Assembly (NCBI RefSeq): GCF_947496855.1
Contig: NZ_CANMED010000007.1
Location: forward strand, 124,001 to 188,000
Direction: 5' to 3'
Length of the DNA: 64,000 nt
Origin: an uncultured Aquimarina sp.
GTDB lineage: Bacteria; Bacteroidota; Bacteroidia; Flavobacteriales; Flavobacteriaceae
Shown here: positions 30,947-41,600 of the stretch, in pieces
How the letters are laid out: the number at the start of each line of letters is the position of its first letter
Numbering within the stretch: the first letter of the stretch is position 1
Translations under genes and position numbers: made by a program
The notes under the pieces: model-generated
What the model was told of the DNA's origin: nothing
The model's input: only the letters and a program-made list of their open reading frames with translations
Database searches by the model: none

Positions 30947-32020
30947 CTAGACATCGAAATCAACAACTACTTTTTCTGTAGTTGGTACTGCCTGACAAGA
31001 CAATATTAATCCTTTCGCCACTTCATCTTCTTCCAGCGCATAATTTATTTTCATCTCTACTTCTCCTTCTACCAATCTACATTTACAGGTACTACAAACA
31101 CCGCCTTTACAGGCAAAAGGAAGATCGGCTCCCGCAGCCAATGCGCCATCTAAGATATTGTCATATTCATCATCCATCCCGAAATGAAATTCTTTACCAC
31201 CATCAATGATAGTAACTTCAGTTCCATCAAACTTATGCTCTACAGCTGTGGCGGCTCTTTTCTTATCTTCTTCAGTAACTCCAGAGAAGAACAGCTCATA
31301 ATGAATTTTATCCTTTGACAATCCAGCTTCAACTAACTCATCTCTTATTAAAAATATCATTTCTTCTGGGCCACAGATAAAACATTCGTCAATATCAGAA
31401 GCATCAATAATTTTATCGGTAAGCTCTTTTAACTTTTCCGAAGTAAACCTTCCATTAAGTAACGGAATATCACGATGCTCTTTAGTTAAAAAATAAAATA
31501 TTTCGAATCTTCCAAAATATGTATTTCTTAAGGCCTCAATCTCTTCTTTAAAGATAATAGATTTAACGGTGCGATTCAAGTAAAACAGCTTGAATGTGCT
31601 ATTAGGCTCTAATGCCAGATGTGTTTTGATTATTGAAAGAATTGGAGTAATCCCGCTTCCCGCTGCAAAGACAATATAATTCTTAGGCTTAGTCGCATCT
31701 ACTTCAGTAAAAAAACTACCTTTAGGTGACAAAACTTCTAGTTCATCTCCCGCTTTTAATACATTACAAGCATAATTAGAGAACAATCCTCCATCTATTC
31801 TTTTTACAGCCACTTTCCATTGGTCATCGATCGGGCTAGAACACAGGGAGTAGTTTCGTCTTACTTCTTCTCCCTCTAATATTGTTTTTAATGTTAAATA
31901 CTGACCTTGTTTATATGAAAACTTTTCTTTTAAACTTTGGGGCACATCAAAGGTTATTGAAGTACAATCCTTAGTTTCTTTAAGTATTTCAGCTATTTTT
32001 ATGGTATGAAAATCACTCAT
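30947..32020 (-). CDS. paaE: Phenylacetyl-CoA epoxidase reductase PaaE
   Basis: 357 aa. An FAD-binding domain (RRNYSLCSSP at about residue 54), an NAD(P)-binding domain (FAAGSGITPILSI, ECFICGPEEMI), then a C-terminal plant-type [2Fe-2S] ferredoxin domain (CKGGVCSTCKCRLVEG, with the fourth Cys in LILSCQAVP). It delivers electrons to PaaA. It is the first structural gene, 34 bp downstream of a palindromic operator. Confidence 0.93.
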   Translation of the reverse strand: MSDFHTIKIAEILKETKDCTSITFDVPQSLKEKFSYKQGQYLTLKTILEGEEVRRNYSLCSSPIDDQWKVAVKRIDGGLFSNYACNVLKAGDELEVLSPKGSFFTEVDATKPKNYIVFAAGSGITPILSIIKTHLALEPNSTFKLFYLNRTVKSIIFKEEIEALRNTYFGRFEIFYFLTKEHRDIPLLNGRFTSEKLKELTDKIIDASDIDECFICGPEEMIFLIRDELVEAGLSKDKIHYELFFSGVTEEDKKRAATAVEHKFDGTEVTIIDGGKEFHFGMDDEYDNILDGALAAGADLPFACKGGVCSTCKCRLVEGEVEMKINYALEEDEVAKGLILSCQAVPTTEKVVVDFDV

Positions 32021-32053
32021 GGAATGTTATACTATATCGTTATAGTTCAACAA

Positions 32054-32071
32054 AACTAACGATTGTTAGTT
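32054..32071. promoter_or_regulatory. Putative TetR (PaaR-like) operator upstream of paaE
   Basis: AACTAACGATTGTTAGTT, a perfect 7-bp inverted repeat (AACTAAC / GTTAGTT) with a 4-bp centre, located between the TetR gene stop and the paaE start. A near-identical site occurs at 18923-18940. Confidence 0.78.
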
Positions 32072-32098
32072 TGATACGCAATTAATTAATTGTTAATT

Positions 32099-32668
32099 TT
32101 AAACCACTCCTTGTAGCAGCACAGAGATCATATCCTTTTTAAGGATGTTCGCATCAATGTTTTTTTGTTTCGGATACCATAAATAAAGTGTTCTGAGGGT
32201 AGATAAAGTAGAAAACACTATAATCTCTACATTATTGGATTTGATCTCATTCATTTCTACTCCCTTTTTAACGATCTGTCTAAAATTATCTTCATAATCC
32301 TGACGCATTTTCTCAAAATACAAAAGATTATCTTCTTCTAAATGCATCCAATCATTATTAAGTGAAGCTAAACCATCTGCATTTCGCAAAGTAACATCTA
32401 TATGCAAACCTATTATATTCTCTAATTTTTGAATTGAACTTCTATGCGAATTTACTATTAGGTTCATTCCCTGCGTAAATTCTTCCGCGAGCTCTATAAT
32501 TATCGTTGATAAAATCTCTTGTTTAGATTGAATATGATTATATAAGCTTGCCGCTTTTATTCCCATTGCCGTGGCCAAATCTCTCATCGTAACTGCGCTA
32601 TACCCTTTTTCCTTAAAAAGAATCGCCGCAGCATTTACTATTTCTTGCTTTCTACTCTCTTGTTTCAT
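32099..32668 (-). CDS. TetR-family regulator of the paa cluster
   Basis: 189 aa. The N-terminal helix-turn-helix covers about 1-55 (AAILFKEKGYSAVTMRDLATAMGIKAASLYNHI), followed by an all-helical ligand-binding part. It is adjacent to and co-directional with paaE, with an operator-like palindrome in between. By analogy with PaaR-type regulators, phenylacetyl-CoA is the likely inducer. The palindrome in front of the branched-chain E2 gene suggests that it also governs that module. Confidence 0.85.
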   Translation of the reverse strand: MKQESRKQEIVNAAAILFKEKGYSAVTMRDLATAMGIKAASLYNHIQSKQEILSTIIIELAEEFTQGMNLIVNSHRSSIQKLENIIGLHIDVTLRNADGLASLNNDWMHLEEDNLLYFEKMRQDYEDNFRQIVKKGVEMNEIKSNNVEIIVFSTLSTLRTLYLWYPKQKNIDANILKKDMISVLLQGVV

Positions 32669-32809
32669 AGGTAAATGGGGTTATGCTTTTGATAAAAAAA
32701 ATTTCTAATTAATCTATTACAACTAAGATTAAAGACTAAAATATAATAAATTTGTTATATTATGTATAATATACATCGCTTTGATGTTTCACACAAAATC
32801 CAAATCATT

Positions 32810-33238
32810 ATGAAATACTTAGGTTTACTTTTAATTTCCCTTACTTTATTTAGTAATTGCAATAGCACAAATACAGCTACTTCTAAAAACACTGAAGCCA
32901 AAAATCAATCAGAACCGGAAGGTACATATTTAGTTACTTCGCTTTACGGGAAAGATGTTTCTGAACATAAGCTGACTTTAGTTATTAGTTCCGAAAGTAA
33001 AACAATATCAGGGTTTTCTGGATGTAATACTTATTCTTGCAGCTACAGTTCAGAAGGAAAAACTTTTTCTGCTGGTTTCCCTATGGCTTCAAAAAGATAT
33101 TGCGAAAAAACTGCAGAAATAGAAAAGGATTTTTTTAAAGCCTTATCTGAATTAAAAATCAAAAACTTAAAAGAATCTACTTTGGCTTTCAAAAATGAAA
33201 ATGAAAATGAAATTATTGTAGCAAAAAAATCAGAATAA
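32810..33238 (+). CDS. META-domain lipoprotein
   Basis: 142 aa from the ATG at 32810 (MKYLGLLLISLTLFSNCNS, a classical lipobox). An ATG 48 nt upstream would bury the signal peptide. The single META domain (about 40-140) has the family phrase ISGFSGCNTYSCSY and the second half MASKRYCEKTAEIEKDFFKAL, with three cysteines. Such proteins are associated with envelope stress and heat resistance; the role here is unknown. Its end lies 4 bp from the IS3 element. Confidence 0.85.
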   Translation: MKYLGLLLISLTLFSNCNSTNTATSKNTEAKNQSEPEGTYLVTSLYGKDVSEHKLTLVISSESKTISGFSGCNTYSCSYSSEGKTFSAGFPMASKRYCEKTAEIEKDFFKALSELKIKNLKESTLAFKNENENEIIVAKKSE

Positions 33239-33293
33239 GGACTGTCTAGTCCTAAATAATCGATACAGATTATTAAAGGATTAAATTTATAAT

Positions 33294-34150
33294 TTAAAGC
33301 TTAAGGATGCTAGCATTCTTAAGCTTTTTTGTATTGTACTGTTTTCTTTTTAGTACAGATTGATTATGCATTTTGATAGGAGTTAGCATAGCATTTGATA
33401 AATGAGGTCTAATTTGGTTATAAATTTCGACTGCATTTTTCACCATTTTTTGTTTCATTTCAAGATTACTATTATGTTTTGCAATATCAAATTCCTGTTT
33501 TAATATTCCATTGATGCGTTCTGCGATGGCGTTTTCATATGGGTCATACTTTTCAGTCATACTGGCTTTTATATTATTTAGTTTCAGTAAAACTTGATAC
33601 TCGTTAGAACAATATTGCAAGCCCCTATCGGAGTGATGTATTAAAGACTTTGCTTGGTGTTTTCTGTTTTTTAATGCCATACTTAGAGCTTGCAAAGAAC
33701 CTTCCATATTTAAACTATTAGATACATTATATCCCATTATTTTTTTTGGAATAAGCATCAGTAATTAAAGCTAAATAGGATGGATTTGCTCTATTTCCTA
33801 TGTAAGTAATATCACTTACCCATACTTGTTCGGGTCTAACAATCTCTAGATCACTGACTATATTTTTATGTTTTCTAAACCTATGATGTGAGTCTGTGGT
33901 AATATGATAGCTTCTTTTGGGTTTTATGAGCATATGATTAGCTTTGAGTATTCTAAAAAGTTTATCTCTACCAACTTTTAAAACTATTAGTTTTTGCTCA
34001 AGTAGATGATATAGTTTTCTAGTGCCTAATTTAGGCATCAGGTTTCTAATAGAGCGTACTAGGTCAATAACTTGCTGAGCGATTAATTGTTTATGCTAAT
34101 TTGATTTAATAGATCTGTAATAAACCTGTCTATTTACCCCGAGTAAATCA
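33294..34150 (-). pseudogene. IS3 transposase orfB (DDE integrase), frameshifted
   Basis: Two overlapping frames together encode the rve integrase: 34038-33727 carries the first Asp (VWVSDITYIG) and 33758-33294 carries the second Asp (HHSDRG) and the Glu (ENAIAERINGILKQEF). They are separated by a frameshift at an A/T homopolymer near 33737-33745. Upstream, an in-frame TAG near 34097 interrupts the N-terminal helix-turn-helix. The catalytic triad is intact but cannot be translated as one protein. Confidence 0.85.
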
Positions 34151-34160
34151 CAGGTAGAAA

Positions 34161-34595
34161 CTAAGGTTTCTTTGTGTTGTTCTTTGAAGTAATCGATAAC
34201 TCGGGTTTGTAATTTTTTCTTATCTGAATGTCATATTCCTTCTCTGCCATATCAACAAGCATATCAAAGATAATTACTTTCTTATCTGCACGCTCCGCTA
34301 GGTGTTCTGCTCTAGCTTTCTGCTTTTCTAAAAGTTTAACTTTTGCCTCAAGTTCTAAAATTTTTTTTTCAGGAGTTTTTGACATTGTTTTAGGAGCTTG
34401 GTTTTCCCAATCAAAGGTACCATATTTTTGTAACCATTTTGTGACTGTAGAATCGCCTTGAATACCATATCTTAACTTTGCTTGAGATTTTGATAACAAA
34501 CCTAACTCAACTTCTTCGACTAATTGAAGTTTAAAAGAGAGCGAGTAGTCTCTTTGTGTCCGCTTGACAGAACCTGTCGTTACTGATTTTTGCAT
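34161..34595 (-). CDS. IS3 transposase orfA
   Basis: 144 aa. A helix-turn-helix N-terminus (YSLSFKLQLVEEVELGLLSK) and a leucine-zipper-type coiled coil (about 80-115, ILELEAKVKLLEKQKARAEHL). In intact IS3 elements it is fused to orfB by programmed -1 frameshifting. Here orfB is broken, so it is likely non-functional for transposition. Confidence 0.85.
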   Translation of the reverse strand: MQKSVTTGSVKRTQRDYSLSFKLQLVEEVELGLLSKSQAKLRYGIQGDSTVTKWLQKYGTFDWENQAPKTMSKTPEKKILELEAKVKLLEKQKARAEHLAERADKKVIIFDMLVDMAEKEYDIQIRKNYKPELSITSKNNTKKP

Positions 34596-34703
34596 TTCAC
34601 TAAGATTTTAGTGTATCGATATTTCAGGACGGGACAGACACATAATAAAAAAGGTTTTGCGAAAGTATTCACAAAACCTTTTTTATTATTAGCGAAGTGA
34701 TCT

Positions 34704-36380
34704 TTATTTATTGATCACTAGCTTCTTTGTAATTTTCACATTAGTTGATGTATCTGTAATAGAAATAAAATAGACCCCACTTACATTTCCAGACATATCC
34801 AATAAAACATTTCTATCAATCATCTCACCATTATCTATCTGTTGACCCGTTATATTGAACAGACTATAGGTTAATCTACTTTCTGAATTATTCGAAACAC
34901 TGAATACCCCATTAGAAGGGTTAGGGTAAAGTATTATATTTTTATTTAACTCATTCTCATCTACACTCAATGTAATTTCTTCTGCCAAAGAGTTTAAAGT
35001 CGTTGCTCCAGTGTTAATCGGGTCTAACCAATTAGAAAGTCTTGTTGCATTAGTAGTTCCAAAATCCCAAGAGACATCAAATCTACCATATACATCAAAT
35101 TGATTATTATCATTAGTAAATGTACAAGCAGCAGCTCCACCAGCCAACTGTCCTATAATTCTACCATTAGGGTCAAACAGTGCTGATCCTGATGATCCTC
35201 GTTCCGTTACACCAAGATCCCAATCAGCAACATTCCACATTTCAGTAGTAGCATTACCATTAAAACTAATAATTCTTTCAGTTGGGGACTGATTTTCCCT
35301 ACAAACCTTCATAATATCTCCTGAAGGATGATGAATTCCTACTGCAAAACTTGGCGCTGTTCCTGTTCTATCCCATCCAGCCCAATACAAGTCCCAACTA
35401 TTAGGAAGACTTGAATCTATATTAACTAATAATACATCCGACTCAGTATTATTTGCCAAAACCGTAGAACCACTGGTTGTTTGATCAAAAGTCCCGTTTG
35501 TACTAGCCGTTGTAGTCGCACAAGATGGATTAGGACTTACCCAATTAAATCGAAAAGCCCAAATCCCAGTGTTTGAGGTATTACCATTTTCATCTTGATA
35601 ACAGTGATTCGCCGTTAAAAAATAAGGAGCTCCGTCATTGCTTGTGTTATTTATCAAAGTACCTGTACAAAAGCCTGAACTACCAACAACCATTAATCCT
35701 ACAGCTCTTTTCAAGTTATCTTTCATATCATCAAAATCAGCTCCTACTGAACAATCTACATCCTGATTACAATCGCCAGAATCGTTCAAAGCTTTTTGTT
35801 GAACATTAAAATCAGTAACTGAACGATATCCATGGACAATTTTAGATATTTGCAATTTTTCTTTTCCCTTTGAGGATGCAGGCACAAAATATTCAACAGT
35901 TATATCTTCACCCTCTACCATCCAAGTTCCTAACATTTCATCATCTCTATTAAAAGTGCTTGTATATGCTCCTAAAAGATCAGATTTATCAATATTATAT
36001 AAATATAAAGATGCACCTTCAGGCAATCTAAATTTCTCAAAGACAAAGTTCATCGTACGAGCTTTCTTAGACTTAAATCGAATTCTCCAGATCCAATCGC
36101 CGTTTGATAATTGACTCCACTTACCTGAATTATTTATATCATAATTCACATCAAATTCATAACCAAAACGATATACTTTTGACTTATCCTGATCATTTAT
36201 AACATCTTCTTTTTGAATTTTCATTAAGTCAAAATCAGGCATTTCGATAGCCACTAGAGATTTTTTTTCAATACTTAAGAACTCAGTATCCCAACTTTTA
36301 GGCTTTCCTTCATTTGTAACTTGTGCACTAGCAATTATACAAAAAAGTAATGCTACGCTACATAAAATAATTTTTTTCAT
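34704..36380 (-). CDS. Secreted trypsin-like serine peptidase with T9SS sorting domain
   Basis: 558 aa. Signal peptide 1-19 (ending IIASAQ), an N-terminal beta-sandwich region to about 180, and a chymotrypsin-fold peptidase (about 200-460): FCTGTLINN, catalytic His in YFLTANHCYQ, and catalytic Ser in TERGSSGSALFDPNGRIIGQLAGG. The C-terminal sorting domain of about 75 aa (IILYPNPSNGVFSVS ... KKLVINK) targets it to the type IX secretion system. Cysteines around the His and C-terminal region suggest disulfides; it resembles lysyl endopeptidases. Confidence 0.9.
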   Translation of the reverse strand: MKKIILCSVALLFCIIASAQVTNEGKPKSWDTEFLSIEKKSLVAIEMPDFDLMKIQKEDVINDQDKSKVYRFGYEFDVNYDINNSGKWSQLSNGDWIWRIRFKSKKARTMNFVFEKFRLPEGASLYLYNIDKSDLLGAYTSTFNRDDEMLGTWMVEGEDITVEYFVPASSKGKEKLQISKIVHGYRSVTDFNVQQKALNDSGDCNQDVDCSVGADFDDMKDNLKRAVGLMVVGSSGFCTGTLINNTSNDGAPYFLTANHCYQDENGNTSNTGIWAFRFNWVSPNPSCATTTASTNGTFDQTTSGSTVLANNTESDVLLVNIDSSLPNSWDLYWAGWDRTGTAPSFAVGIHHPSGDIMKVCRENQSPTERIISFNGNATTEMWNVADWDLGVTERGSSGSALFDPNGRIIGQLAGGAAACTFTNDNNQFDVYGRFDVSWDFGTTNATRLSNWLDPINTGATTLNSLAEEITLSVDENELNKNIILYPNPSNGVFSVSNNSESRLTYSLFNITGQQIDNGEMIDRNVLLDMSGNVSGVYFISITDTSTNVKITKKLVINK

Positions 36381-36591
36381 AATATTTGTGTGATGTATTA
36401 AGTTAGTCTATCTTTTTCTAATTATATATTTTCAGAAACGGTAAAAAATCACATAATCCTCTTATAATAATAACAGCATAGGTTGTTAAAACCCTACTCC
36501 GTCTAAACAAAATTAGTTAATTAATTCTAATATTAGCGGTAAAACCAGTACTTTTCCACAACAAAAACTCTGCTTAAAATCTGATTTATAG

Positions 36592-38352
36592 ATGTCATCA
36601 CAAATAGAATTCAACCCATTACTTGACAGATTACCCCCTCATCTTAAACAATTTATCAAACCTCAAAACTACGATGAGTATACTCCTACTGATCAAGCTG
36701 TATGGAGATATGTGATGCGTAAAAACATTGCTTCTTTAAGCAAAGTTGCGCATAATTCTTATTTAAAGGGGTTGGAAAAGACGGGTATTTCTATAGATGA
36801 AATCCCTAGTATGTATGGAATGAATCGAATTCTGAAAGAAATTGGCTGGGCGGCAGTTGCTGTAGATGGATTTATTCCTCCAAATGCTTTCATGGAGTTT
36901 CAAGCCTATAACATTCTAGTAATTGCATCCGATATTAGGCAGTTAGAAAATATAGAATATACACCCGCTCCCGATATTATTCATGAAGCTGCTGGGCACG
37001 CTCCGATAATTGCTAATCCAGATTATGCGGAATATTTACGCCGTTTTGGAAAAATTGGATGCAAAGCAATTTCATCTAAGAGAGATTATGATATATATGA
37101 TGCTGTTCGTACGCTTTCCATATTAAAAGAATCACCGAATGCTAACCTTGCTGAAATTCAAGGTGCAGAAAATCGAGTCACCGAGTTGCAAAATAAAAAG
37201 TCAGAACCTTCAGAAATGGCTTTGATTCGTAATCTACATTGGTGGACTGTAGAGTATGGTCTTATCGGAAGTTTAGATGATCCGAAAATTTACGGTGCAG
37301 GACTACTTTCGTCTATTGGAGAAAGTGAATGGTGCATGACAGATAATGTAAAAAAACTTCCTTATACTCCAGATGCTGCTTTTCAGGATTTTGATATCAC
37401 AAAACCTCAACCACAATTATTTGTAACTCCTGATTTTGCATACTTATGTCAGGTTCTGGAAGAATTTGCTGATACTATGGCATTACGAAAAGGAGGACAT
37501 CGCGGACTTGCTAAACTTATTGAATCTCAAAGTCTGGGAACCATAGAGCTTAGTACTGGTTTACAAATCTCTGGAGTTTTCACTAGAATGATCAAGAATG
37601 AAGATAATGAGGTTATCTATTTTGAGACAGAAGGTCCTACCGCGCTTTCTCATCGAGAAAAAGAATTGATTGGTCAGGGAATTGATGCACACCCTAACGG
37701 ATTCAGATCTCCTCTTGGTAAATTAAAAGGAATCAATCTGGCAATAGAAAATATGTCTCCAAGAGATCTGAAAGCATATAATTTTTATGATGGCGAATAT
37801 ATAGAATTCGAGTTCGAAAGCGGAATCACAGTTGCGGGAATAAATATCACAGGAATTAGAAACATCAAAGGAGAGCTTATTCTTATCCAATTTAAGGAAT
37901 GCACTATTAAGTATAAAGATGAATACTTATTTAAACCTGAATGGGGTACATTCGATTTTGCAGTAGGAAAAGAAATTGTATCAGCTTTCTCAGGGCCAGC
38001 AGATGATTACTCCTTCGATATGGTTACACATAACCCAGACATGAACACTATCAAGAGAAGTTACACTAAGCAAGAAGAAGAATTGCACGCTTTATATCAA
38101 GCAGTTAAAAACGTAAGAAATGGAGATAATACAAAATTTTCTCTGGAAGCTGTTTTTGCTATCATAAAAAAAGATCATCCCGAAGATTGGCTATTATCGA
38201 TTGAAATTTATGAACTGGTATATGATAGAGACTCTAATTTTGCTCACCATATTCTTAAACATCTAGAAGACGTTAAAACTAAAAAACCTAAGATAAAGCA
38301 TCTAATTAATAGTGGCATTGAAATTATCACACAAGAAACTTTGATAGGCTAA
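36592..38352 (+). CDS. Aromatic amino acid hydroxylase with long C-terminal extension
   Basis: 586 aa. The catalytic domain spans about residues 20-330: iron ligands in PDIIHEAAGHAPII (two His five residues apart) and the Glu in LHWWTVEYGLIG, as in phenylalanine 4-hydroxylases. Tetrahydropterin is the expected cosubstrate. Residues about 340-586 have no counterpart in the roughly 300-aa enzymes of proteobacteria; I see a beta-rich part and then a helical, charged tail. It would hydroxylate Phe to Tyr (or Trp). Stand-alone gene, upstream of it only the divergent protease. Confidence 0.85.
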   Translation: MSSQIEFNPLLDRLPPHLKQFIKPQNYDEYTPTDQAVWRYVMRKNIASLSKVAHNSYLKGLEKTGISIDEIPSMYGMNRILKEIGWAAVAVDGFIPPNAFMEFQAYNILVIASDIRQLENIEYTPAPDIIHEAAGHAPIIANPDYAEYLRRFGKIGCKAISSKRDYDIYDAVRTLSILKESPNANLAEIQGAENRVTELQNKKSEPSEMALIRNLHWWTVEYGLIGSLDDPKIYGAGLLSSIGESEWCMTDNVKKLPYTPDAAFQDFDITKPQPQLFVTPDFAYLCQVLEEFADTMALRKGGHRGLAKLIESQSLGTIELSTGLQISGVFTRMIKNEDNEVIYFETEGPTALSHREKELIGQGIDAHPNGFRSPLGKLKGINLAIENMSPRDLKAYNFYDGEYIEFEFESGITVAGINITGIRNIKGELILIQFKECTIKYKDEYLFKPEWGTFDFAVGKEIVSAFSGPADDYSFDMVTHNPDMNTIKRSYTKQEEELHALYQAVKNVRNGDNTKFSLEAVFAIIKKDHPEDWLLSIEIYELVYDRDSNFAHHILKHLEDVKTKKPKIKHLINSGIEIITQETLIG

Positions 38353-38688
38353 AGATGAAATAAGGCTAGTTATTATTTTTTGCCAAACTGAGGTTTTCGA
38401 GTTTAACTATAACTCTTTAGAAACCAAAAAATCTTTCTTTTTTTAAGTATAATTACAGTAAATTGTTGCACACTCGCGAGATTGATTCGATATTAAAACC
38501 AATCATTTACAGTAGGTGTAAAGGCGCATACAAATACACCAAGGACTTATAAAGATTATTGCAATTATGCTTACTCTAACTGGGGAGTAAAAAAAACAAG
38601 GCTGAACCTTATAGTAAATAACTATAGAACTCAGCCTTTTAAAAAAATTATTTCCAATTTTGCTGTATACAATTATATGCTGAAAATT
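38353..38688. other. Intergenic stretch between convergent genes
   Basis: No ORF of note. A hairpin GGTGTA (38515-38520) / TACACC (38535-38540) lies in the centre, and a strong bidirectional terminator lies near the right end (see 38598-38640). Confidence 0.5.
38598..38640 (-). terminator. Terminator of the M14 carboxypeptidase gene
   Basis: AAGGCTGA (38598-38605) pairs with TCAGCCTT (38631-38638), with a second internal stem TATAGT/ACTATA. A/T tracts on both sides let it work in either direction, serving both convergent genes. Confidence 0.8.
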
Positions 38689-41600
38689 TTATTGTATGAT
38701 AAATCTTTTGATCTTTTTGTTAGCGTCATTTCCTATTTGTAAAAGATACAACCCATTAGACAAATTGCTCACATCAATATTTCCATCTGTCATTTTTTTA
38801 CTTATTATCTTTTTACCTGCATAATTATAGATGATAATATTAGTTTCTTCATCTGGAAGACCACTAACAAATAAGATCCCTTCTGTTACGGGGTTAGGAT
38901 ATATTTGAAACGCTTCTTTGGTATTTAAACTACCTATAGTATTCCTTCTGGAAGCAGTTGTTCCTCCAATATTTACGGTATAATCTTCTACTTCTCCATA
39001 CGTAAATATCTCACAGGAAGTTGCCGCAGCATTATACTTTAAACTTACTCGCATTCTTGTGGTTCCGGTTAGTGCGCTAGATGATACTGTAAAATCATAA
39101 GATTGATTTGCATCGCTGCGCGTAGACTCAGAAACTACTAACTCTGAACTATCAAAAGTTCCATCTTGATTATAATCAATCCATACATTCCAATATTCTG
39201 TATATATCGTTCCTGTATAATTAAGGCTTAATACAATTGTATTTTGCCCAAAAGACACAGCACCAGTTAAGTTTGTATAATCTTCATATCCGTTAGTAGC
39301 CGCAGAAGTATTATCGATTCCTCCAATACCCACATAATCAATATATTCATCATTCACATTATTTCCTTGACTGCTACAATAGGTTATTACAACTCCTGTT
39401 GTGGTAAAAGTCACAGAATCACTTGCTGAAGAACTATTTCCTGCGGCATCTTTAGCTACTACAACTAATATGTATTCTGAATCAGGATTCAATCCACTAA
39501 CCGTAGCATTCGAAATAATAGAAGTAGCTACCAAAGTACCTCCCTGATAGATTTCATATTCAGACACCCCAATATTATCCGTAGATGCAGTCCAAGATAA
39601 ATCAACAGTATTTCCTGTTATATTAGACGCTATTAAATTAGTTGGTGCAGATGGAGCTTGAGTATCTGAAGTTGCAGAAATAATCTTAAGATCATCAATA
39701 GCCATATCACTTCGAAATCCATTTCCTGTAACACCCTTAAATTGAAGCTTAATTACAGATCCTGCGTACGCAGAAAGGTCTATGGAAGCTTGATTCCATT
39801 GATCTCCTTGACTTCCGTTTCTACTCCAAAGTGAAATATAACTGGATCCATCATCAACACTTGCTAATACTTCTAAAGAGCCCATATTAGTTCCATTCAT
39901 ATGATATCCAAATTCTAAAGTTACACCAGTTAATGCTTCGAGATCAATACAAGGACTATCTAGCAGAGCTATTTTTCCCGGATATCCATTTCCATTACCA
40001 GAAGCTTCGGTAAACATATAAAATGAACCTTCTTGAGCTAACCCTGGTCCTGTTCCGTTAGATGGCGTTCCATTGCTATCTCGTGTCCAATTAATATCAT
40101 CACCAGTAGCATTCGTCCATAAACCTACACTAGATTCAAAACCTTCTATATATGGAAATGTAGCAATTCCTGTACAAGCAGATATTCCTGTTGTAGTAAA
40201 GGATATTGAACTACTGTAAGGCGATGGGGTCGCTCCCGCACATATGCTACGTACTTGAGCTTCATAAGTCGTTTCTATTGCTAGATTCGTTAGATTCGTA
40301 GTATTAGTACTAACAGAAACTACTGTCCAATTTATAGTTCCCGTCTCTCTATATCGAACATCAAAAGTAGCTCCAGCACTATCAGACCAACTTAGATTAG
40401 CGCTAGTTGACTCTACCAAAGATGCAATCAATCCTGCAGGTGCAACCGCTCCTATTGGAGTTAATTGTACATCCTGCGTAATTGATTGACCATCTGTAAT
40501 AACAACTCCTGTTATCGTTTTTGATTCATAACATTCTGCTTCATAAACTAAAGTATAAGTTCCTGATTTGATGGGGCGATAATAATCTCCTTCTGGTAAT
40601 TCCGTCGGTGTCCAGGTTTCATAATTTTCTTTTCCGACAACAGTGACCTTAGCATCAATCGCTTGATTAGTCACTGCATCCGTAACAACACCGCGTATTC
40701 CATAATTTATTTGTTTTAGAAAACCGATCAATGCTTCCTGATTGTAGTTCCAGAAGTTCACCAACTGATTTGCTGCTGGTGTTTTGGCATTAGAAAGTTC
40801 TACGGTTACTTCTCTTCCCTTATGATAATATATCTGATAATCTTGTCGCCCTCCTTGTACTTCATACCAATCATACCCATTGGTAATTCCGTTATTCAAT
40901 GCATCAAAATATCCATTGGGACTATTTTGCTGACAAAAATCTCTATATTCTTCTGATATATGAACAAAATAATCTTCATCAGGATGTGCTCCAGCATAAG
41001 TATCCCAAGGATAATTAATCAACTCTATTCCGCCGTGAAAATTAGCAGATAACACAAAATGCTTTGAAGCCGCGAAATTCATAAAATGCTGCGTTTCTGT
41101 CTGGTAGCTATTTCCATCTGGATTAGCCCCATCATCTGGATCTGGATAGTTTCGATTAAGATCTACATTATTAGCATTTCCTCTGGTAGCATTGGCTACT
41201 GATGTATTACCGGCACTATTCCTATAGGTTCCATCTGGATTCGCTAATGGATTAATCCACACCTCATTATTATCCAACAGTTGTTTGATCTCCGCATGTC
41301 TTGGATGCGACGTATCATTATAGGTAGTAAGTAAAAAATCAATAAGATTGAGCATCATAGGATACCCAGCGATCTCATCTCCGTGCATAGAAGAAGTGTA
41401 CATTATACGTGGTTCCTGCTCGTTTGAAACAACATTATCAGACAGCTTTACAAAAAGTAAGGCTTTATCTCCTTCTATAGTAGCCCCTATATTTTCTACT
41501 TGACATAGCGTAGGGTTATTAGTAGCAAAATCATTCATCATACTCACATAGTCGGCATATGTAGGGTATGCGGTTAATGGAAATGTAGCTGCTTTTACAG

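Larger units (their letters stand above)
33243..34636. mobile_element. IS3-family insertion sequence, degenerate
   Basis: Imperfect terminal inverted repeats of about 25 bp: the left end tgtctagtcctaaat (33243) and the reverse complement of the right end tgtcccgtcctgaaat (34636), both continuing into atcgataca. A 3-bp target duplication GAC flanks it (33240-33242 and 34637-34639), standard for IS3. It contains an orfA and a broken orfB. The insertion lies between the META lipoprotein and the T9SS protease genes and breaks neither. Confidence 0.88.
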
